Assembly (NCBI GenBank): GCA_020073265.1
Contig: JAIQFN010000032.1
Coordinates: 1 to 64,000 of the forward strand
DNA: 64,000 bases
Direction of reading: 5' to 3'
Source of the DNA: Terriglobia bacterium
Lineage (GTDB): Bacteria > Acidobacteriota > Terriglobia > Bryobacterales > Bryobacteraceae
Shown: positions 1 to 9,165 of the stretch, piece after piece
Numbering within the stretch: position 1 is the first letter of the stretch
Layout of the letters: each line of letters opens with the position of its first letter
The notes under the pieces: generated by a model
Database searches by the model: none
The model's input: the letters and a program-made list of their open reading frames with translations, nothing else
What the model was told of the DNA's origin: nothing
Translations under genes and position numbers: made by a program

Positions 1-718
1 GGAAATCTATCGTCCGATGTGGTTCTCTTGCTGGCAAAGCTTGGGGGCGACTACGGCTGCCGCCCCCACCCATCGTCTCGATGAGTTTCCAGCCGGCTAT
101 TCCTCGGCGAGTTGCTCTCCAGCAGTGCCCGCTTCCGCTTCACCAGCCGGGCACCAGTATGCTGTAATGTCGTCTTGCCGGTCGAGCAGTTTTCATCGAA
201 CGGCGAACTGTGTCTTAACTATTTGTCCCAGCTCAGGGGGCCACCGCAGATCATGTATCAGGTGTTTGCATCGGCTCGAATCACCAGCACCGCCGCTCCC
301 ACCGCAGGTGTGACCGCACAAGTTCGTCCCGAGGCCAAGGGAAGATTCCGAGTTGCTGGCAACCAAGAGAGTGACGGATCGCATGTAACGCCGTCTGGCC
401 GTCAGATGCGCAATCGGGAGACCAAGCCCACGCTGGCTTCGGTCGGCTTCGGTTTCGCGGAGGCCCCGTTTCAGCTCACAAGTGTGTTCACCCAAGGTGG
501 GTTGAGAACCATCCATGACGCCTTGAGCGAGCTAGAGAAGCCGGTGATTGCTGACACCTCGATCTAATCACAAACAGGGAAAGCAAAAATACAATGACAC
601 GAGTAGCGCTTCAACTCGATCTAATCAGAAACAGGTAACGCAACACTACAATGACACGAATCGTACTTAGGTCGTTTTCACTGACTCACTTACATGTGAG
701 CGTGCGAGAAGGTACGCG
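1..718. other. Region without a supportable gene
   Basis: No reading frame here resembles a protein family. The longest open frame (112-567, plus) gives a low-complexity Ser/Thr/Pro-rich translation without domains, and the opposite-strand frame at 193-516 is no better. The only structure seen is the 57-bp tandem repeat near 558-657. The last 60 bases should hold the promoter and ribosome site of the gene at 719; a GAGAAGG stretch lies about 8 nt before its ATG. Confidence 0.5.
558..657. repeat. 57-bp imperfect tandem repeat (about 1.8 copies)
   Basis: CTCGATCTAATCA at 558 returns as CTCGATCTAATCA at 615, and ACAATGACACGA at 591 returns at 648, so the period is 57 bp with a few substitutions and no net indel. 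The repeat is A-rich compared with its surroundings and sits 60-160 bp upstream of the polysaccharide locus. It could be a duplicated regulatory segment or a decayed repeat; the sequence does not decide. Confidence 0.75.
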
Positions 719-3454
719 ATGAACGGGCAAAAGACTCAGGTTGTCCAAACATCCGGGATGGCCCTGGATGCCAAGGTCAACGGCAACGGCTTCCACATGG
801 ATCGGGGACGCATGGTGCGGCCTATCGTTGACGGAAAATTCTTGAGCGTCGCCGGTGAGCGCTTTTATGTAAAGGGCGTGACCTACGGCGCATTTGCTCC
901 CAACTCTGAAGGGCACCAGTTCCCCGAGCGCGCTGATGTGGCCCTGGACTTCTCGCTCATGCGGAAGGCCGGCATCAACTCGATTCTGACCTACACGGTC
1001 CCGCCGGTCTCGCTGCTGGACCAGGCCGAAGAGCATGGAATCCGCGTCATCGTCAACACGCCGTGGATGGCGTACGTTTGCTTCTTAGAAGAAGCCGGAT
1101 TCCGCAAGCAGGTCCGCGAAGAGGTGAGAGCCGCCGTCAGTTCCTGCCAGCGCCATCCGGCGGTCCTGATGCACTGCGTGTCGAAGGAAATCCCGCCCCA
1201 AATCGTGCGGTGGCATGGCGCCAAGAAAGTGGAGAAGTTCCTTAAGGAGTTGTACGAGGTCGCCAAGGACGTCGATCCTGAAAGTCTGGTCAGCTATACC
1301 AACTTCCCGACCACGGAGTATCTGGATCTCAACTTCGTGGACGTTTTTACATTCAACGTCTATCTACACCAGCGGCCCGATTTTTGCGCCTACCTTTCAC
1401 GGCTTCAGCACCTGGCCGGCGAGCTTCCTTTCGTGATGACCGAGTTCGGCATGTGCAGTTTCCGGCACGGCCAGGACGGCCAATCCAATTTCCTGGACTG
1501 GCAAATTGAGGAGATCTTCGATCATGGCGCGGCCGGCGCGGTGGCCTTCGGTTGGACCGATCCTTTTTATCAGGACAATTGCTTGATAACCGACTGGGGA
1601 TTTGGCCTGGTGGATGAGCATCGTCGACCCAAGCCGTCCTATGAAGTTGTCCAGCGCCGGTTCACTCGCGATGTTCCGTTCCCGCAGGACAGAGAATGGC
1701 CGCGTGTCTCCGTAGTGGTTGCGGCCTATAACGCGGGCCGCACTCTGGAGGAATGTCTCACTGCGCTCCAGAACCTGCGCTATCCCGACTACGAAGTGAT
1801 CGTGGTCAACGACGGATCGAAGGACGCAACGGAATCCATCATGCGCAAGTTCCCGTTCCACTGCATCACCACTCCGAATCAGGGGGTGAGCGCAGCGCGA
1901 AATGTAGGCTTGCGAGCGGCTACGGGGGAGATTGTGGCGTACATTGACTCGGACGCCAACGCCGATCCGGACTGGTTATCATACCTCGCCACGACCTACC
2001 TCAAATTCGACGTCGACGGCGTCGGCGGGCCGAATTTCGTTCCCCTGGAAGACAACTGGCTGGCTAAGTGCGTCTACCGCTCGCCGGGCGGACCCACGCA
2101 AGTGATGTTGAATGACGTCCATGCCGAGCACATTCCGGGTTGCAACATGTCTTTCCGCAAAGCTGCGCTGGATGGGATTGGGGGCTTCGATCCGATTTTC
2201 CGCGCCGCGGCCGACGATGTGGACATCTGCTGGCGGCTGATCGACGATGGCCGCCAGATTGGATTTAGTCCGTCGGCCGTAGTCTGGCACCACCGGCGCC
2301 CTTCGGTGAAGGCGTATTGGAAACAGCAAGTCGGATACGGTCTCTCGGAATCGATTCTGGAGCGCAAAACTCCGGACAAGTTCAACCCCTGGGGACACAC
2401 CTTCTGGAGCGGACGAATCTACGGTCCCTACCCATTCTTCCGTCTATTCTCACAGCCGCGGGTTTACCAGGGCTTGTGGGGATCGGCGCCGTTTCAGTCC
2501 ATGTACGATCCGGGCGGGGGTGGTGTGTTGAGCTTCCTGCCTCGCGCGATGGAATGGCACGTCGCGTGTGCCTTCCTGCTCGCGCTCAGTGTTGTTTTTC
2601 CTTGGGCGCTCGTGCCAGCCGGAATCGGAATCATCTATACAATCGGATACTGCGTTGCCTGCGCACGACAAGCGAAGCTGGATGTGTTGGAGATCACGGA
2701 CGGGCCTTCCACATGGCAGGACCGGCTGAAGTGGCAGGCGACCATCGCCTGGCTGCACTTCCTCGAACCGGTGGCACGAGACTGGGGCCGCCTGAAGGGT
2801 GGGCTTACACCTTGGCGGACCGTCACTTCCGAAACCGAATCCCAATCGCTGCCTAGTCCATGGTGGAAGAAGCTCCTGCCGCTCCGGCGCGATACGCAGT
2901 GGACTGTTCCGGGAACCATGGAACTGGAAAAATACAGTTTTCTCAGTGCCCTGCACCGGAAATTCACGACGCGTGGTTGTGCTGTTGGTTGGAATGATCA
3001 CTGGCAGCAGTGGGACATGAGATTTCGGCGCGGAGCTCTGGGAGTCGGCAAGCTGCACATGGTAGTGGAGCATCATGGCGGAGAGAAACGCAAGGCGCGG
3101 TTTTCGCTGTCGATCGCACCTCCGGTAACCGTATACTGGGTGCTTGCGATCCTGGCAATTCTAGCTGTCGTCACTGGATTGCTGGAGTACCCGATCGCGA
3201 CGGGATTGCTAATCTTCGCGATGGCCGTTCTGTGGTTCGCAGTTCCGGTGGAGGCGAATCGTCTGGAGAGCATGGCGATTTCTTCCGCGACTGAGGCGGC
3301 GCGCGATCTCAAGGCGTGGATGGAGCAGCAGACGATAGCAGCCCGGGAAGAGGACGAACTCTCCGGAAGCTCCCACCAGCTTGCCATACAAAAGAAGCCA
3401 GTAGAAGCAGAAGAGAGCACAGAGGAAGACGCCACAGGCGCGGTGGCGGGCTGA
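719..3454 (+). CDS. Glycosidase-like / GT2 glycosyltransferase fusion, membrane protein
   Basis: A 911-residue protein with two enzymatic parts. Residues about 35-315 look like a GH2/GH-A clan TIM barrel: a probable nucleophile Glu242 lies in MTEFG and the acid/base position is Glu157 in CVSKEIPP. Residues 328-560 are a GT2 (GT-A fold) domain with VSVVVAAYN, VVNDGS (365-367), the DSDA metal motif at 410-413 and ADDVDICWR near 498-506. Hydrophobic membrane segments follow at about 613-650 and 804-842, with a soluble stretch between them. It probably transfers sugar at the inner membrane during polysaccharide assembly; the barrel may trim or bind glycan. Family members as I recall them carry GNE where this one has SKE, so hydrolytic activity is doubtful. 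The start is supported by GAGAAGG about 8 nt upstream; in-frame ATGs at codons 14, 27 and 32 are alternatives. Confidence 0.8.
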   Translation: MNGQKTQVVQTSGMALDAKVNGNGFHMDRGRMVRPIVDGKFLSVAGERFYVKGVTYGAFAPNSEGHQFPERADVALDFSLMRKAGINSILTYTVPPVSLLDQAEEHGIRVIVNTPWMAYVCFLEEAGFRKQVREEVRAAVSSCQRHPAVLMHCVSKEIPPQIVRWHGAKKVEKFLKELYEVAKDVDPESLVSYTNFPTTEYLDLNFVDVFTFNVYLHQRPDFCAYLSRLQHLAGELPFVMTEFGMCSFRHGQDGQSNFLDWQIEEIFDHGAAGAVAFGWTDPFYQDNCLITDWGFGLVDEHRRPKPSYEVVQRRFTRDVPFPQDREWPRVSVVVAAYNAGRTLEECLTALQNLRYPDYEVIVVNDGSKDATESIMRKFPFHCITTPNQGVSAARNVGLRAATGEIVAYIDSDANADPDWLSYLATTYLKFDVDGVGGPNFVPLEDNWLAKCVYRSPGGPTQVMLNDVHAEHIPGCNMSFRKAALDGIGGFDPIFRAAADDVDICWRLIDDGRQIGFSPSAVVWHHRRPSVKAYWKQQVGYGLSESILERKTPDKFNPWGHTFWSGRIYGPYPFFRLFSQPRVYQGLWGSAPFQSMYDPGGGGVLSFLPRAMEWHVACAFLLALSVVFPWALVPAGIGIIYTIGYCVACARQAKLDVLEITDGPSTWQDRLKWQATIAWLHFLEPVARDWGRLKGGLTPWRTVTSETESQSLPSPWWKKLLPLRRDTQWTVPGTMELEKYSFLSALHRKFTTRGCAVGWNDHWQQWDMRFRRGALGVGKLHMVVEHHGGEKRKARFSLSIAPPVTVYWVLAILAILAVVTGLLEYPIATGLLIFAMAVLWFAVPVEANRLESMAISSATEAARDLKAWMEQQTIAAREEDELSGSSHQLAIQKKPVEAEESTEEDATGAVAG

Positions 3455-3712
3455 GTAAGGCCGGCGCCAAGGGCTAGACAATGATCGGACCTGGGTTTGC
3501 ACTTATGGGTGACGGCTACGGAGCCGTAAGACTGCTTTGGCATATGGCCGCGGTGGTGGTAACGCCCGGTATTGTGTCGCTCGTACCGGTTTACCCGGCA
3601 GGGCACTTCCAACGTGGCATCATCGCGGTTGGTGCGTCGGTCACTGGCGAACTCCAAGGCCGCAAGGCGGAGGCGTCTGTGGACCCTTCGGTCCCGAAAT
3701 GGGAGAGAGCGT

Positions 3713-4453
3713 ATGCCTGACATTCCCGATTTTAGCGACTTTCGCTACCTAAACGAGGTGGGATGGTTCTTGTATCGTGAGAAGTATGGATACAACCACC
3801 ACACGGGATCGTACACAGACGAGCGAAGGGTGTGGTCCCAGATGCTGTTGGACGAGGTGACCACGCTTGCCGGCAAGGATCACACTTGGATTTGTGACAA
3901 GACCGTCCTGACGGTTGGCTGCAGTTGCACTGGAGATTTGGCGGTCTGGCCAGCCGCTACTAAAATTGCCGTTGACCCGCTTCTGTACACCTATCAGCAG
4001 CTCGGCATGCTGATCGAAGACGCTCCTGGAACCAGTCGTACAGTGTTCCTCTCGCTTGGGATTGAAGCTTTGCCCCTCCTCGACGAGTCGGTTGACATCG
4101 TGATATGCCGCAATGCGCTCGACCACATGCCAGATCCAGGAATCGGGATGGAGCAGTTCTGGCGGGTTTTGAAGCCGGATGGCGTGCTGTTCCTCAGCGT
4201 GGATATTGGAGGCGACCCAACGCCCGACGAGCCTTCGCCTTTCACCGAAGGATCACTGCAAGCTATTCTGAACGAACGCATGGACGTTCTGGTCCAACGA
4301 AAGGTCGTGAAACCTCACGACGAGTGGCGTGACTACAGTGTCCGTGTTCTGGCGCAAAAGAAGGGTACGCCCGACGTGATTCTGGATAAAGCAGCACTCC
4401 TCCGGAAGTATGAAGAGTCGATTGGCGCCGACCAAGAAGCAGTTGAGAAGTAG
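3713..4453 (+). CDS. Class I SAM-dependent methyltransferase
   Basis: A 246-residue protein with a Rossmann methyltransferase core: motif I is the degenerate LTVGCSCTGD, followed by an acidic IAVDP strand end, then EALPLLDESVDIVICRNALDH and FWRVLKPDGVLFLSVD, the usual methyltransferase_11 pattern. The substrate is not evident; its place between a glycosyltransferase and an exporter suggests methylation of a sugar or lipid-linked glycan. The open frame extends upstream to 3572, but the ATG at 3713 has GGGAGAGAG just ahead and begins the family-like sequence, so I chose it. The 258 bp between it and the preceding gene show no convincing gene. Confidence 0.75.
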   Translation: MPDIPDFSDFRYLNEVGWFLYREKYGYNHHTGSYTDERRVWSQMLLDEVTTLAGKDHTWICDKTVLTVGCSCTGDLAVWPAATKIAVDPLLYTYQQLGMLIEDAPGTSRTVFLSLGIEALPLLDESVDIVICRNALDHMPDPGIGMEQFWRVLKPDGVLFLSVDIGGDPTPDEPSPFTEGSLQAILNERMDVLVQRKVVKPHDEWRDYSVRVLAQKKGTPDVILDKAALLRKYEESIGADQEAVEK

Positions 4454-4480
4454 ACCGCGGCGTATGAGGACGGGAGCGAG

Positions 4481-6268
4481 TTGCGCGAAGTGAAAAATCG
4501 GAAGCCATCGGGCGGCGACGGGGCCAGGCTCACTGGACATGGGGACTGGCATTCCATGCGTCGTCTCGTGCGCATGGCCCGGGCTTACTGGCTCCATTTG
4601 ACCGCTCTTCTTGTCCTGGGAATGATCCAGGCACCGCTGGCCCTTCTCACTCCCCTACCCGTCAAACTAGTCGTCGACAGCGTGCTTGGCTCGCGTCCCT
4701 TGCCTTCTGTTCTAGAGAAGTGGGCGCCCGTTGTACTTCGCCGAAGCGAAGGGGGGAAACTTGGACTGGCGGTCGCCCTTCTCCTCTTGGTAACGTTGCT
4801 TGTCTATATCGTCTCTCTGCTGATCTGGTGGCTCGCGACCTATACCGGCGAGAAGTTGGTGCTTGAATTCAGGACCCGACTTTTCCGCCACGCTCAGCGA
4901 TTGTCTCTGTCTTATCACGACACGAAAGGAACCACCGATTCGACGTATCGGATTCAGTACGATGCGCAATGCATTCAAGTCATCGTGCTAGGTACAATTC
5001 CTCTCCTATCAGCGTTGTTTACGCTGGTCGCCATGATCGTCGTCACGGCGGAGATGGACTGGAAGTTGGCATTGATTGCGTTGACAGTATGTCCGCTGCT
5101 CTATTTGATCACGCAGACATTTGTCCGACGAATGCGCGACCGTTGGACGGAAGCAAAGCACTGGGAAAGCTCGGCGATGTCCGTGATCCAGGAAGTGCTG
5201 GCTTCGGTCCGTCTAGTGAAGGCCTTCGGACGCGAGGATCATGAGCACGCCCGCTTCGTCGACCGATCGGGCGAGCAGGTCCAGAGGCAGGTGGAGTTGG
5301 CGTTGTTGAACGGACAATTCGATCTGTGCGTCGGTCTGACTATGGCGGCAGGTTCAGCTTTGGTTCTGCTGGTAGGCACGCTGCACGTGAAGGCCGGCAC
5401 GCTGACGCTGGGGGCGCTGCTGATGGTAATGGCATATCTGGCCCAGCTCTATGAGCCGATGAAGACCGTCAGCAAGAAACTCGGCGAGCTGCAGTCCGGT
5501 GTGGTGGGAGCGGACCGCGCCTTGAAGCTCTTGGATGAATTGCCGGAGGTACAAGAGCGCGCGGGAGCGCGGCCCCTGGTAAAAGCTGACGGATCCGTCG
5601 AGTTCAGGAGCGTGGGATTCTCCTACAATCCAGGCCAGCCAGTGCTCAAGGACGTATGCTTCAAAGTTCCGGCTGGCGCTCGAGTTGGCATTCAAGGCCG
5701 GACTGGCGCCGGCAAGAGCACCCTGATCTCTCTGCTCATGCGCTTCTATGATCCCGATGGCGGCGAAATCCGGCTGGATGACGTTGATCTGCGCGAATAC
5801 CGTCTTGCGGACTTGAGAGATCAGTTTGCGCTGGTGCTGCAGGATACGGTTCTATTTTCCACTTCGGTCGCCGAAAACATCAGCTATGGAAGGCCAGACG
5901 CGAGTCGTGACGAGATTGTCGAAGCCGCAAGGCGGGCCAACGCGGACGAGTTCATTTCTAGCTTGCCAGAAGGCTATGAGACGCAGGTCGGGGAGCGCGG
6001 GATGAAACTCTCGGGGGGCGAGCGCCAGCGTATCTCTCTGGCGCGCGCGTTTCTGAAGAACGCGCCGATCCTGATACTGGATGAACCGACCAGTTCTGTG
6101 GACGTGAAGACTGAGACGTCCATCATGCAAGCCATGGAGCGATTGATGCGCGGCCGCACCACGTTCATGATCGCGCACCGGTTGTCGACGTTGGAGAATT
6201 GCGACCTTCGGCTGGAGATGGAACACGGGCAGATCAGGGAGCGCCGGGAAAAGATGCAATCGGCATGA
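4481..6268 (+). CDS. ABC exporter, fused permease and ATPase (MsbA-like)
   Basis: About 595 residues with one ABC type-1 exporter transmembrane domain (several helices between roughly residues 35 and 320) and a C-terminal nucleotide-binding domain. Walker A GRTGAGKST lies near residue 406, the LSGGERQR signature near 509, Walker B ILILDEP near 530 and the switch His in MIAHRLS after it. Half-transporters of this kind dimerise and export lipids, lipid-linked sugars or peptides across the inner membrane; the neighbouring glycosyltransferases favour a glycan or glycolipid. The start is uncertain: TTG at 4481 has GGGAG four bases upstream, while GTG 4490 and ATG 4556 are in frame and also reasonable. 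Confidence 0.88.
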   Translation: MREVKNRKPSGGDGARLTGHGDWHSMRRLVRMARAYWLHLTALLVLGMIQAPLALLTPLPVKLVVDSVLGSRPLPSVLEKWAPVVLRRSEGGKLGLAVALLLLVTLLVYIVSLLIWWLATYTGEKLVLEFRTRLFRHAQRLSLSYHDTKGTTDSTYRIQYDAQCIQVIVLGTIPLLSALFTLVAMIVVTAEMDWKLALIALTVCPLLYLITQTFVRRMRDRWTEAKHWESSAMSVIQEVLASVRLVKAFGREDHEHARFVDRSGEQVQRQVELALLNGQFDLCVGLTMAAGSALVLLVGTLHVKAGTLTLGALLMVMAYLAQLYEPMKTVSKKLGELQSGVVGADRALKLLDELPEVQERAGARPLVKADGSVEFRSVGFSYNPGQPVLKDVCFKVPAGARVGIQGRTGAGKSTLISLLMRFYDPDGGEIRLDDVDLREYRLADLRDQFALVLQDTVLFSTSVAENISYGRPDASRDEIVEAARRANADEFISSLPEGYETQVGERGMKLSGGERQRISLARAFLKNAPILILDEPTSSVDVKTETSIMQAMERLMRGRTTFMIAHRLSTLENCDLRLEMEHGQIRERREKMQSA

Positions 6269-6353
6269 CCAAGATCGCAGTTAGCACCCGGAACATGAGT
6301 GGCCTGCGCAGGTTTGGCGGTTCAGTATGGGTCCTGGACCGGGTGGGGATCTC

Positions 6354-7565
6354 ATGACGAAACCGCGCACGATCGTTGTGGTTGGAACCATGGGGACGCA
6401 TCCCTACGCCGGAATGGCATGGATGCACATGCAGATCACCGGCGGGCTTCGAAGGTTAGGTCACAACGTCTATTACATGGAGGTGACGTCCACCTGGCCC
6501 TACGACCCGATTCGAAGGCGAAAGGTCCGGGATTCGAATTACACCCTCTCCTACGTGGCGCGCGTGGCGGCCGAATTCGGTCTAAGCGACCGGTGGGCGT
6601 ATCGCCGCAGTTATCTGGATAACGAGTGGTTTGGTTTGGGCCGTCGCCGGGCGAAAGAACTCTTACGGGATGCCGACGCGGTGTTTAATGTTTCCGGCGC
6701 TACTTTGCTGCGAACACGCGAGGATCTCGATGTTGGAAATCTCATTTACCTCGGTACAGATCCCGTGATTTGTGAGATCGGCTTTCACAATGGCGACGAC
6801 ATCTGGAAAAAGGTTGTCGAGCAGCATGATCTGTTCGCGACCTATGGTGAAAATATCGGCAAGCCGCAGTGTTCCATCCCGCCGCTGCCGCTTCTCAAGG
6901 CCCGAACCCGTCAGCCCGTGTTACTGGACCTATGGGAAGCTGGCGATCCGCAACGCGCCGAATTTACGACCGTGTGCAACTGGCGTCAGGACGGTTTAGA
7001 CCTTGATTTTCACGGAGAGATTTACCGGTGGAGTAAGCACTCCGAATTCCTAAAGGTGATCGACTTGCCGTTGCTTACAAGCCAGCCGATCGAGCTTGCC
7101 ATGGGACTCAACCCGGGCGACCCCGGCCGCGGCGAGGCAGTTCGCGCTATAGGTATGACGACTCAAGAGCGGTGCCTTCTGGACACCAATGGCTGGCATC
7201 TAGCCGACGCGCATGCGTTCACCGCTGACGTTTGGCCCTATCGCGACTATATTAAAGCATCGCGCGGGGAGTTCACGGTCGCCAAGGATCAGAACGTCCG
7301 GCTGCGCAGCGGCTGGTTCAGCGAGCGGAGTGCATGCTATCTGGCGGCAGGCCGGCCGGTAGTCACGCAGGACACCGGGTTTGGGGATGTCCTTCCTACC
7401 GGAGAGGGTTTGTTCGCATTTAAGACGACAGAGGAAGCGGCCGCTGCACTCGAAGCCATCAATTCCGACTACCCGCACCACAGCCGTGCGGCTCGTGCCA
7501 TCGCCGAGGAATATTTCCGCGCTGAGACGGTCTTAGAAAAGCTAATGAACGATTTGGGGCTATGA
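6354..7565 (+). CDS. Glycosyltransferase, GT4/CgeB-like (paralogue 1)
   Basis: A 403-residue GT-B-fold glycosyltransferase candidate. The N-terminal half begins with a IVVVGTMGTHPYAGM strand-loop, and the C-terminal half carries the signature shared with its paralogue at 9166: SRGEF-VAK, SGWFSERSACYLAAGRPVVTQDTGFG, then a TTEEAAAALEAI helix. This is the Glyco_trans_1_2 (CgeB-type) nucleotide-sugar-binding end. An ATG at 6327 is in frame, but 6354 has GGTGGGGA a few bases upstream and is preferred. The stop overlaps the next start by 4 nt (ATGA at 7562), which implies translational coupling. Donor and acceptor cannot be read from the sequence. Confidence 0.75.
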   Translation: MTKPRTIVVVGTMGTHPYAGMAWMHMQITGGLRRLGHNVYYMEVTSTWPYDPIRRRKVRDSNYTLSYVARVAAEFGLSDRWAYRRSYLDNEWFGLGRRRAKELLRDADAVFNVSGATLLRTREDLDVGNLIYLGTDPVICEIGFHNGDDIWKKVVEQHDLFATYGENIGKPQCSIPPLPLLKARTRQPVLLDLWEAGDPQRAEFTTVCNWRQDGLDLDFHGEIYRWSKHSEFLKVIDLPLLTSQPIELAMGLNPGDPGRGEAVRAIGMTTQERCLLDTNGWHLADAHAFTADVWPYRDYIKASRGEFTVAKDQNVRLRSGWFSERSACYLAAGRPVVTQDTGFGDVLPTGEGLFAFKTTEEAAAALEAINSDYPHHSRAARAIAEEYFRAETVLEKLMNDLGL

Positions 7566-8275
7566 CGGATCGAAACGCCCAGCACCGTTATCTGATCGTG
7601 AACGCCGACGATTTTGGGCAAAGCGCCGGCATCAACCGCGGCATTATAGCGGCCCGCGAGAACGGCATTGTGACCAGCACGAGCCTTATGGTGCGCTTTC
7701 GCGCCGTCGCTGAGGCAGGGGCATACGCGCGCCGCAATCCCGAGTTCGCTGTCGGTCTACATATAGATCTCGGAGAGTGGAGATTCCGCAACGATCAGTG
7801 GGAACCAGTTTACGAAGTTGTTCCGCTCTCGGACCCCCTTGCGGTCGGTGAGGAGGTTCGACGGCAAGTGGGCGCGTTTGACGCACTGGTGGGTAGGCCG
7901 CCCACTCATCTCGATTCGCACCAACACGTGCACCTAAGAGAAAGTGTGTTCCCGGTGGTGCAAGAGATCGCCGACAGGGTTGGTGTTCCTGTGCGGCAGC
8001 GCTCCTCAATACGCTACTGCGGAGCTTTCTACGGCCAGACAGCCGACGGTGCACCGATGCCGGAAGCTATCCGCTCACAGTCTCTCATTAAGATTGTGCG
8101 GGAGTTGGAACGAGGTTGGACTGAGCTGGGCTGTCATCCGGGATACGGCAATGATTTAGACACGATGTATGCACTTGAGCGTGAAAGGGAAGTGGAGGCC
8201 TTGTGCGATCCTGCGGTGCGCGCAACGGTCGCGGACTGCGGCATCGAGCTGCGCTCCTTCGGAGACTTTATATGA
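7562..8275 (+). CDS. ChbG/YdjC-family carbohydrate deacetylase
   Basis: A 237-residue protein with the YdjC/HpnK metal site in order: NADDFG near the N terminus, GLHIDL, HLDSHQHVH, and ELGCHPGYG near the end. Known family members remove N-acetyl groups from amino sugars such as chitobiose or lipid-linked sugars, using a divalent metal bound by Asp and His. It sits between a glycosyltransferase and a pyruvyl-transferase-like gene, overlapping both by 4 nt, so it likely deacetylates an amino sugar of the same glycan. All metal-ligand motifs appear intact. Confidence 0.88.
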   Translation: MTDRNAQHRYLIVNADDFGQSAGINRGIIAARENGIVTSTSLMVRFRAVAEAGAYARRNPEFAVGLHIDLGEWRFRNDQWEPVYEVVPLSDPLAVGEEVRRQVGAFDALVGRPPTHLDSHQHVHLRESVFPVVQEIADRVGVPVRQRSSIRYCGAFYGQTADGAPMPEAIRSQSLIKIVRELERGWTELGCHPGYGNDLDTMYALEREREVEALCDPAVRATVADCGIELRSFGDFI

Positions 8276-9162
8276 AGGCGTTGGTCGTAGGGTGGTTCAG
8301 TTTCGAAAAGATGGGAGCGACCGCAGGTGACCTGCTGGTGCGCGATTCCGTTTGCGAATGGCTACGCCGTACGAACTATTCGTACGACGTCGCCTTGGCC
8401 AAACCGTTTATTGGCGGCGTGAACTGGCAGTCGGTTGATCCAGCGGGTTATTCGCACGTGATATTCGTCTGCGGGCCGTTCGGTAACGGGTGGCCGATCA
8501 GCGACTTTCTCTCAAGGTTCGCAGGGCGCAAGCTCATCGGTGTAAATCTAACCATGCTCGACTCGCTGGAGACATGGAATCCCTTTGAACTGCTCATCGA
8601 GCGCGATAGCTCGCGGACGTCCCGCCCTGATATGGCGTTCCTGTCTCGGCAGTGTAAAGTGCCTGTGGTCGGCGTGGTGCTGATTCACCCGCAGCCGGAA
8701 TACAGAGATCGCGACCTGCACGAATCGGCAAACGATGCTATTCACCGTTTGGTGGCATCGCGTGAAATGTCGCCCGTGAGAATCGACACGCGACTGGATC
8801 GGAACAGCACGGAACTACGAACGCCCGCGGAGGTCGAGTCTCTGATCGCGCGAATGGACGTGGTGTTGACAACGCGTCTGCATGGTATGGTGCTGGCTTT
8901 GAAAAACGACGTCCCGGCGGTGGTGATCGATCCAGTGGCGGGCGGCGCCAAGATTCGCAAGCAGGCAGACGCTCTCGGGTGGTCTCCTGTATTCATCGCC
9001 GATCAGCTGAACGACGACGAGATGCAAAAGGCTTTTGAGGATTGTCTTTCTGCTGAGGCTCGGCGGAAGGCATGCGAATGCCGTCAGCGAGCCCAGCGGA
9101 TCCTAGCTCCTGTTGCGGATCAATTCATCGCAGGCTTGGCAGGAGAAATCGTGCGGGCCTAG
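8272..9162 (+). CDS. Polysaccharide pyruvyl transferase family protein
   Basis: A 296-residue protein beginning MKALVVGWFSFEKMGATAGDLL, a variant of the nucleotide-binding start of the polysaccharide pyruvyl transferase family (PF04230). The C-terminal part has the family hallmark LIARMDVVLTTRLHGMVLAL followed by a VPAVVIDPVAGGAKI segment. These enzymes add a ketal-linked pyruvate from PEP, giving a negative charge, to exopolysaccharide sugars. The open frame extends upstream to 8203, but ATG 8272 overlaps the previous stop by 4 nt (ATGA) and begins the family core. An acetyl- or sialyl-modifying relative cannot be excluded. Confidence 0.78.
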   Translation: MKALVVGWFSFEKMGATAGDLLVRDSVCEWLRRTNYSYDVALAKPFIGGVNWQSVDPAGYSHVIFVCGPFGNGWPISDFLSRFAGRKLIGVNLTMLDSLETWNPFELLIERDSSRTSRPDMAFLSRQCKVPVVGVVLIHPQPEYRDRDLHESANDAIHRLVASREMSPVRIDTRLDRNSTELRTPAEVESLIARMDVVLTTRLHGMVLALKNDVPAVVIDPVAGGAKIRKQADALGWSPVFIADQLNDDEMQKAFEDCLSAEARRKACECRQRAQRILAPVADQFIAGLAGEIVRA

Positions 9163-9165
9163 CCT

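Noticed and set aside
112-567. 151-residue open frame before the glycan locus
   Set aside because: Low-complexity translation without a domain, poor start context and a competing open frame on the other strand.
3481-3720. 79-residue open frame before the methyltransferase
   Set aside because: No ribosome site and no resemblance; it overlaps the better supported methyltransferase start.
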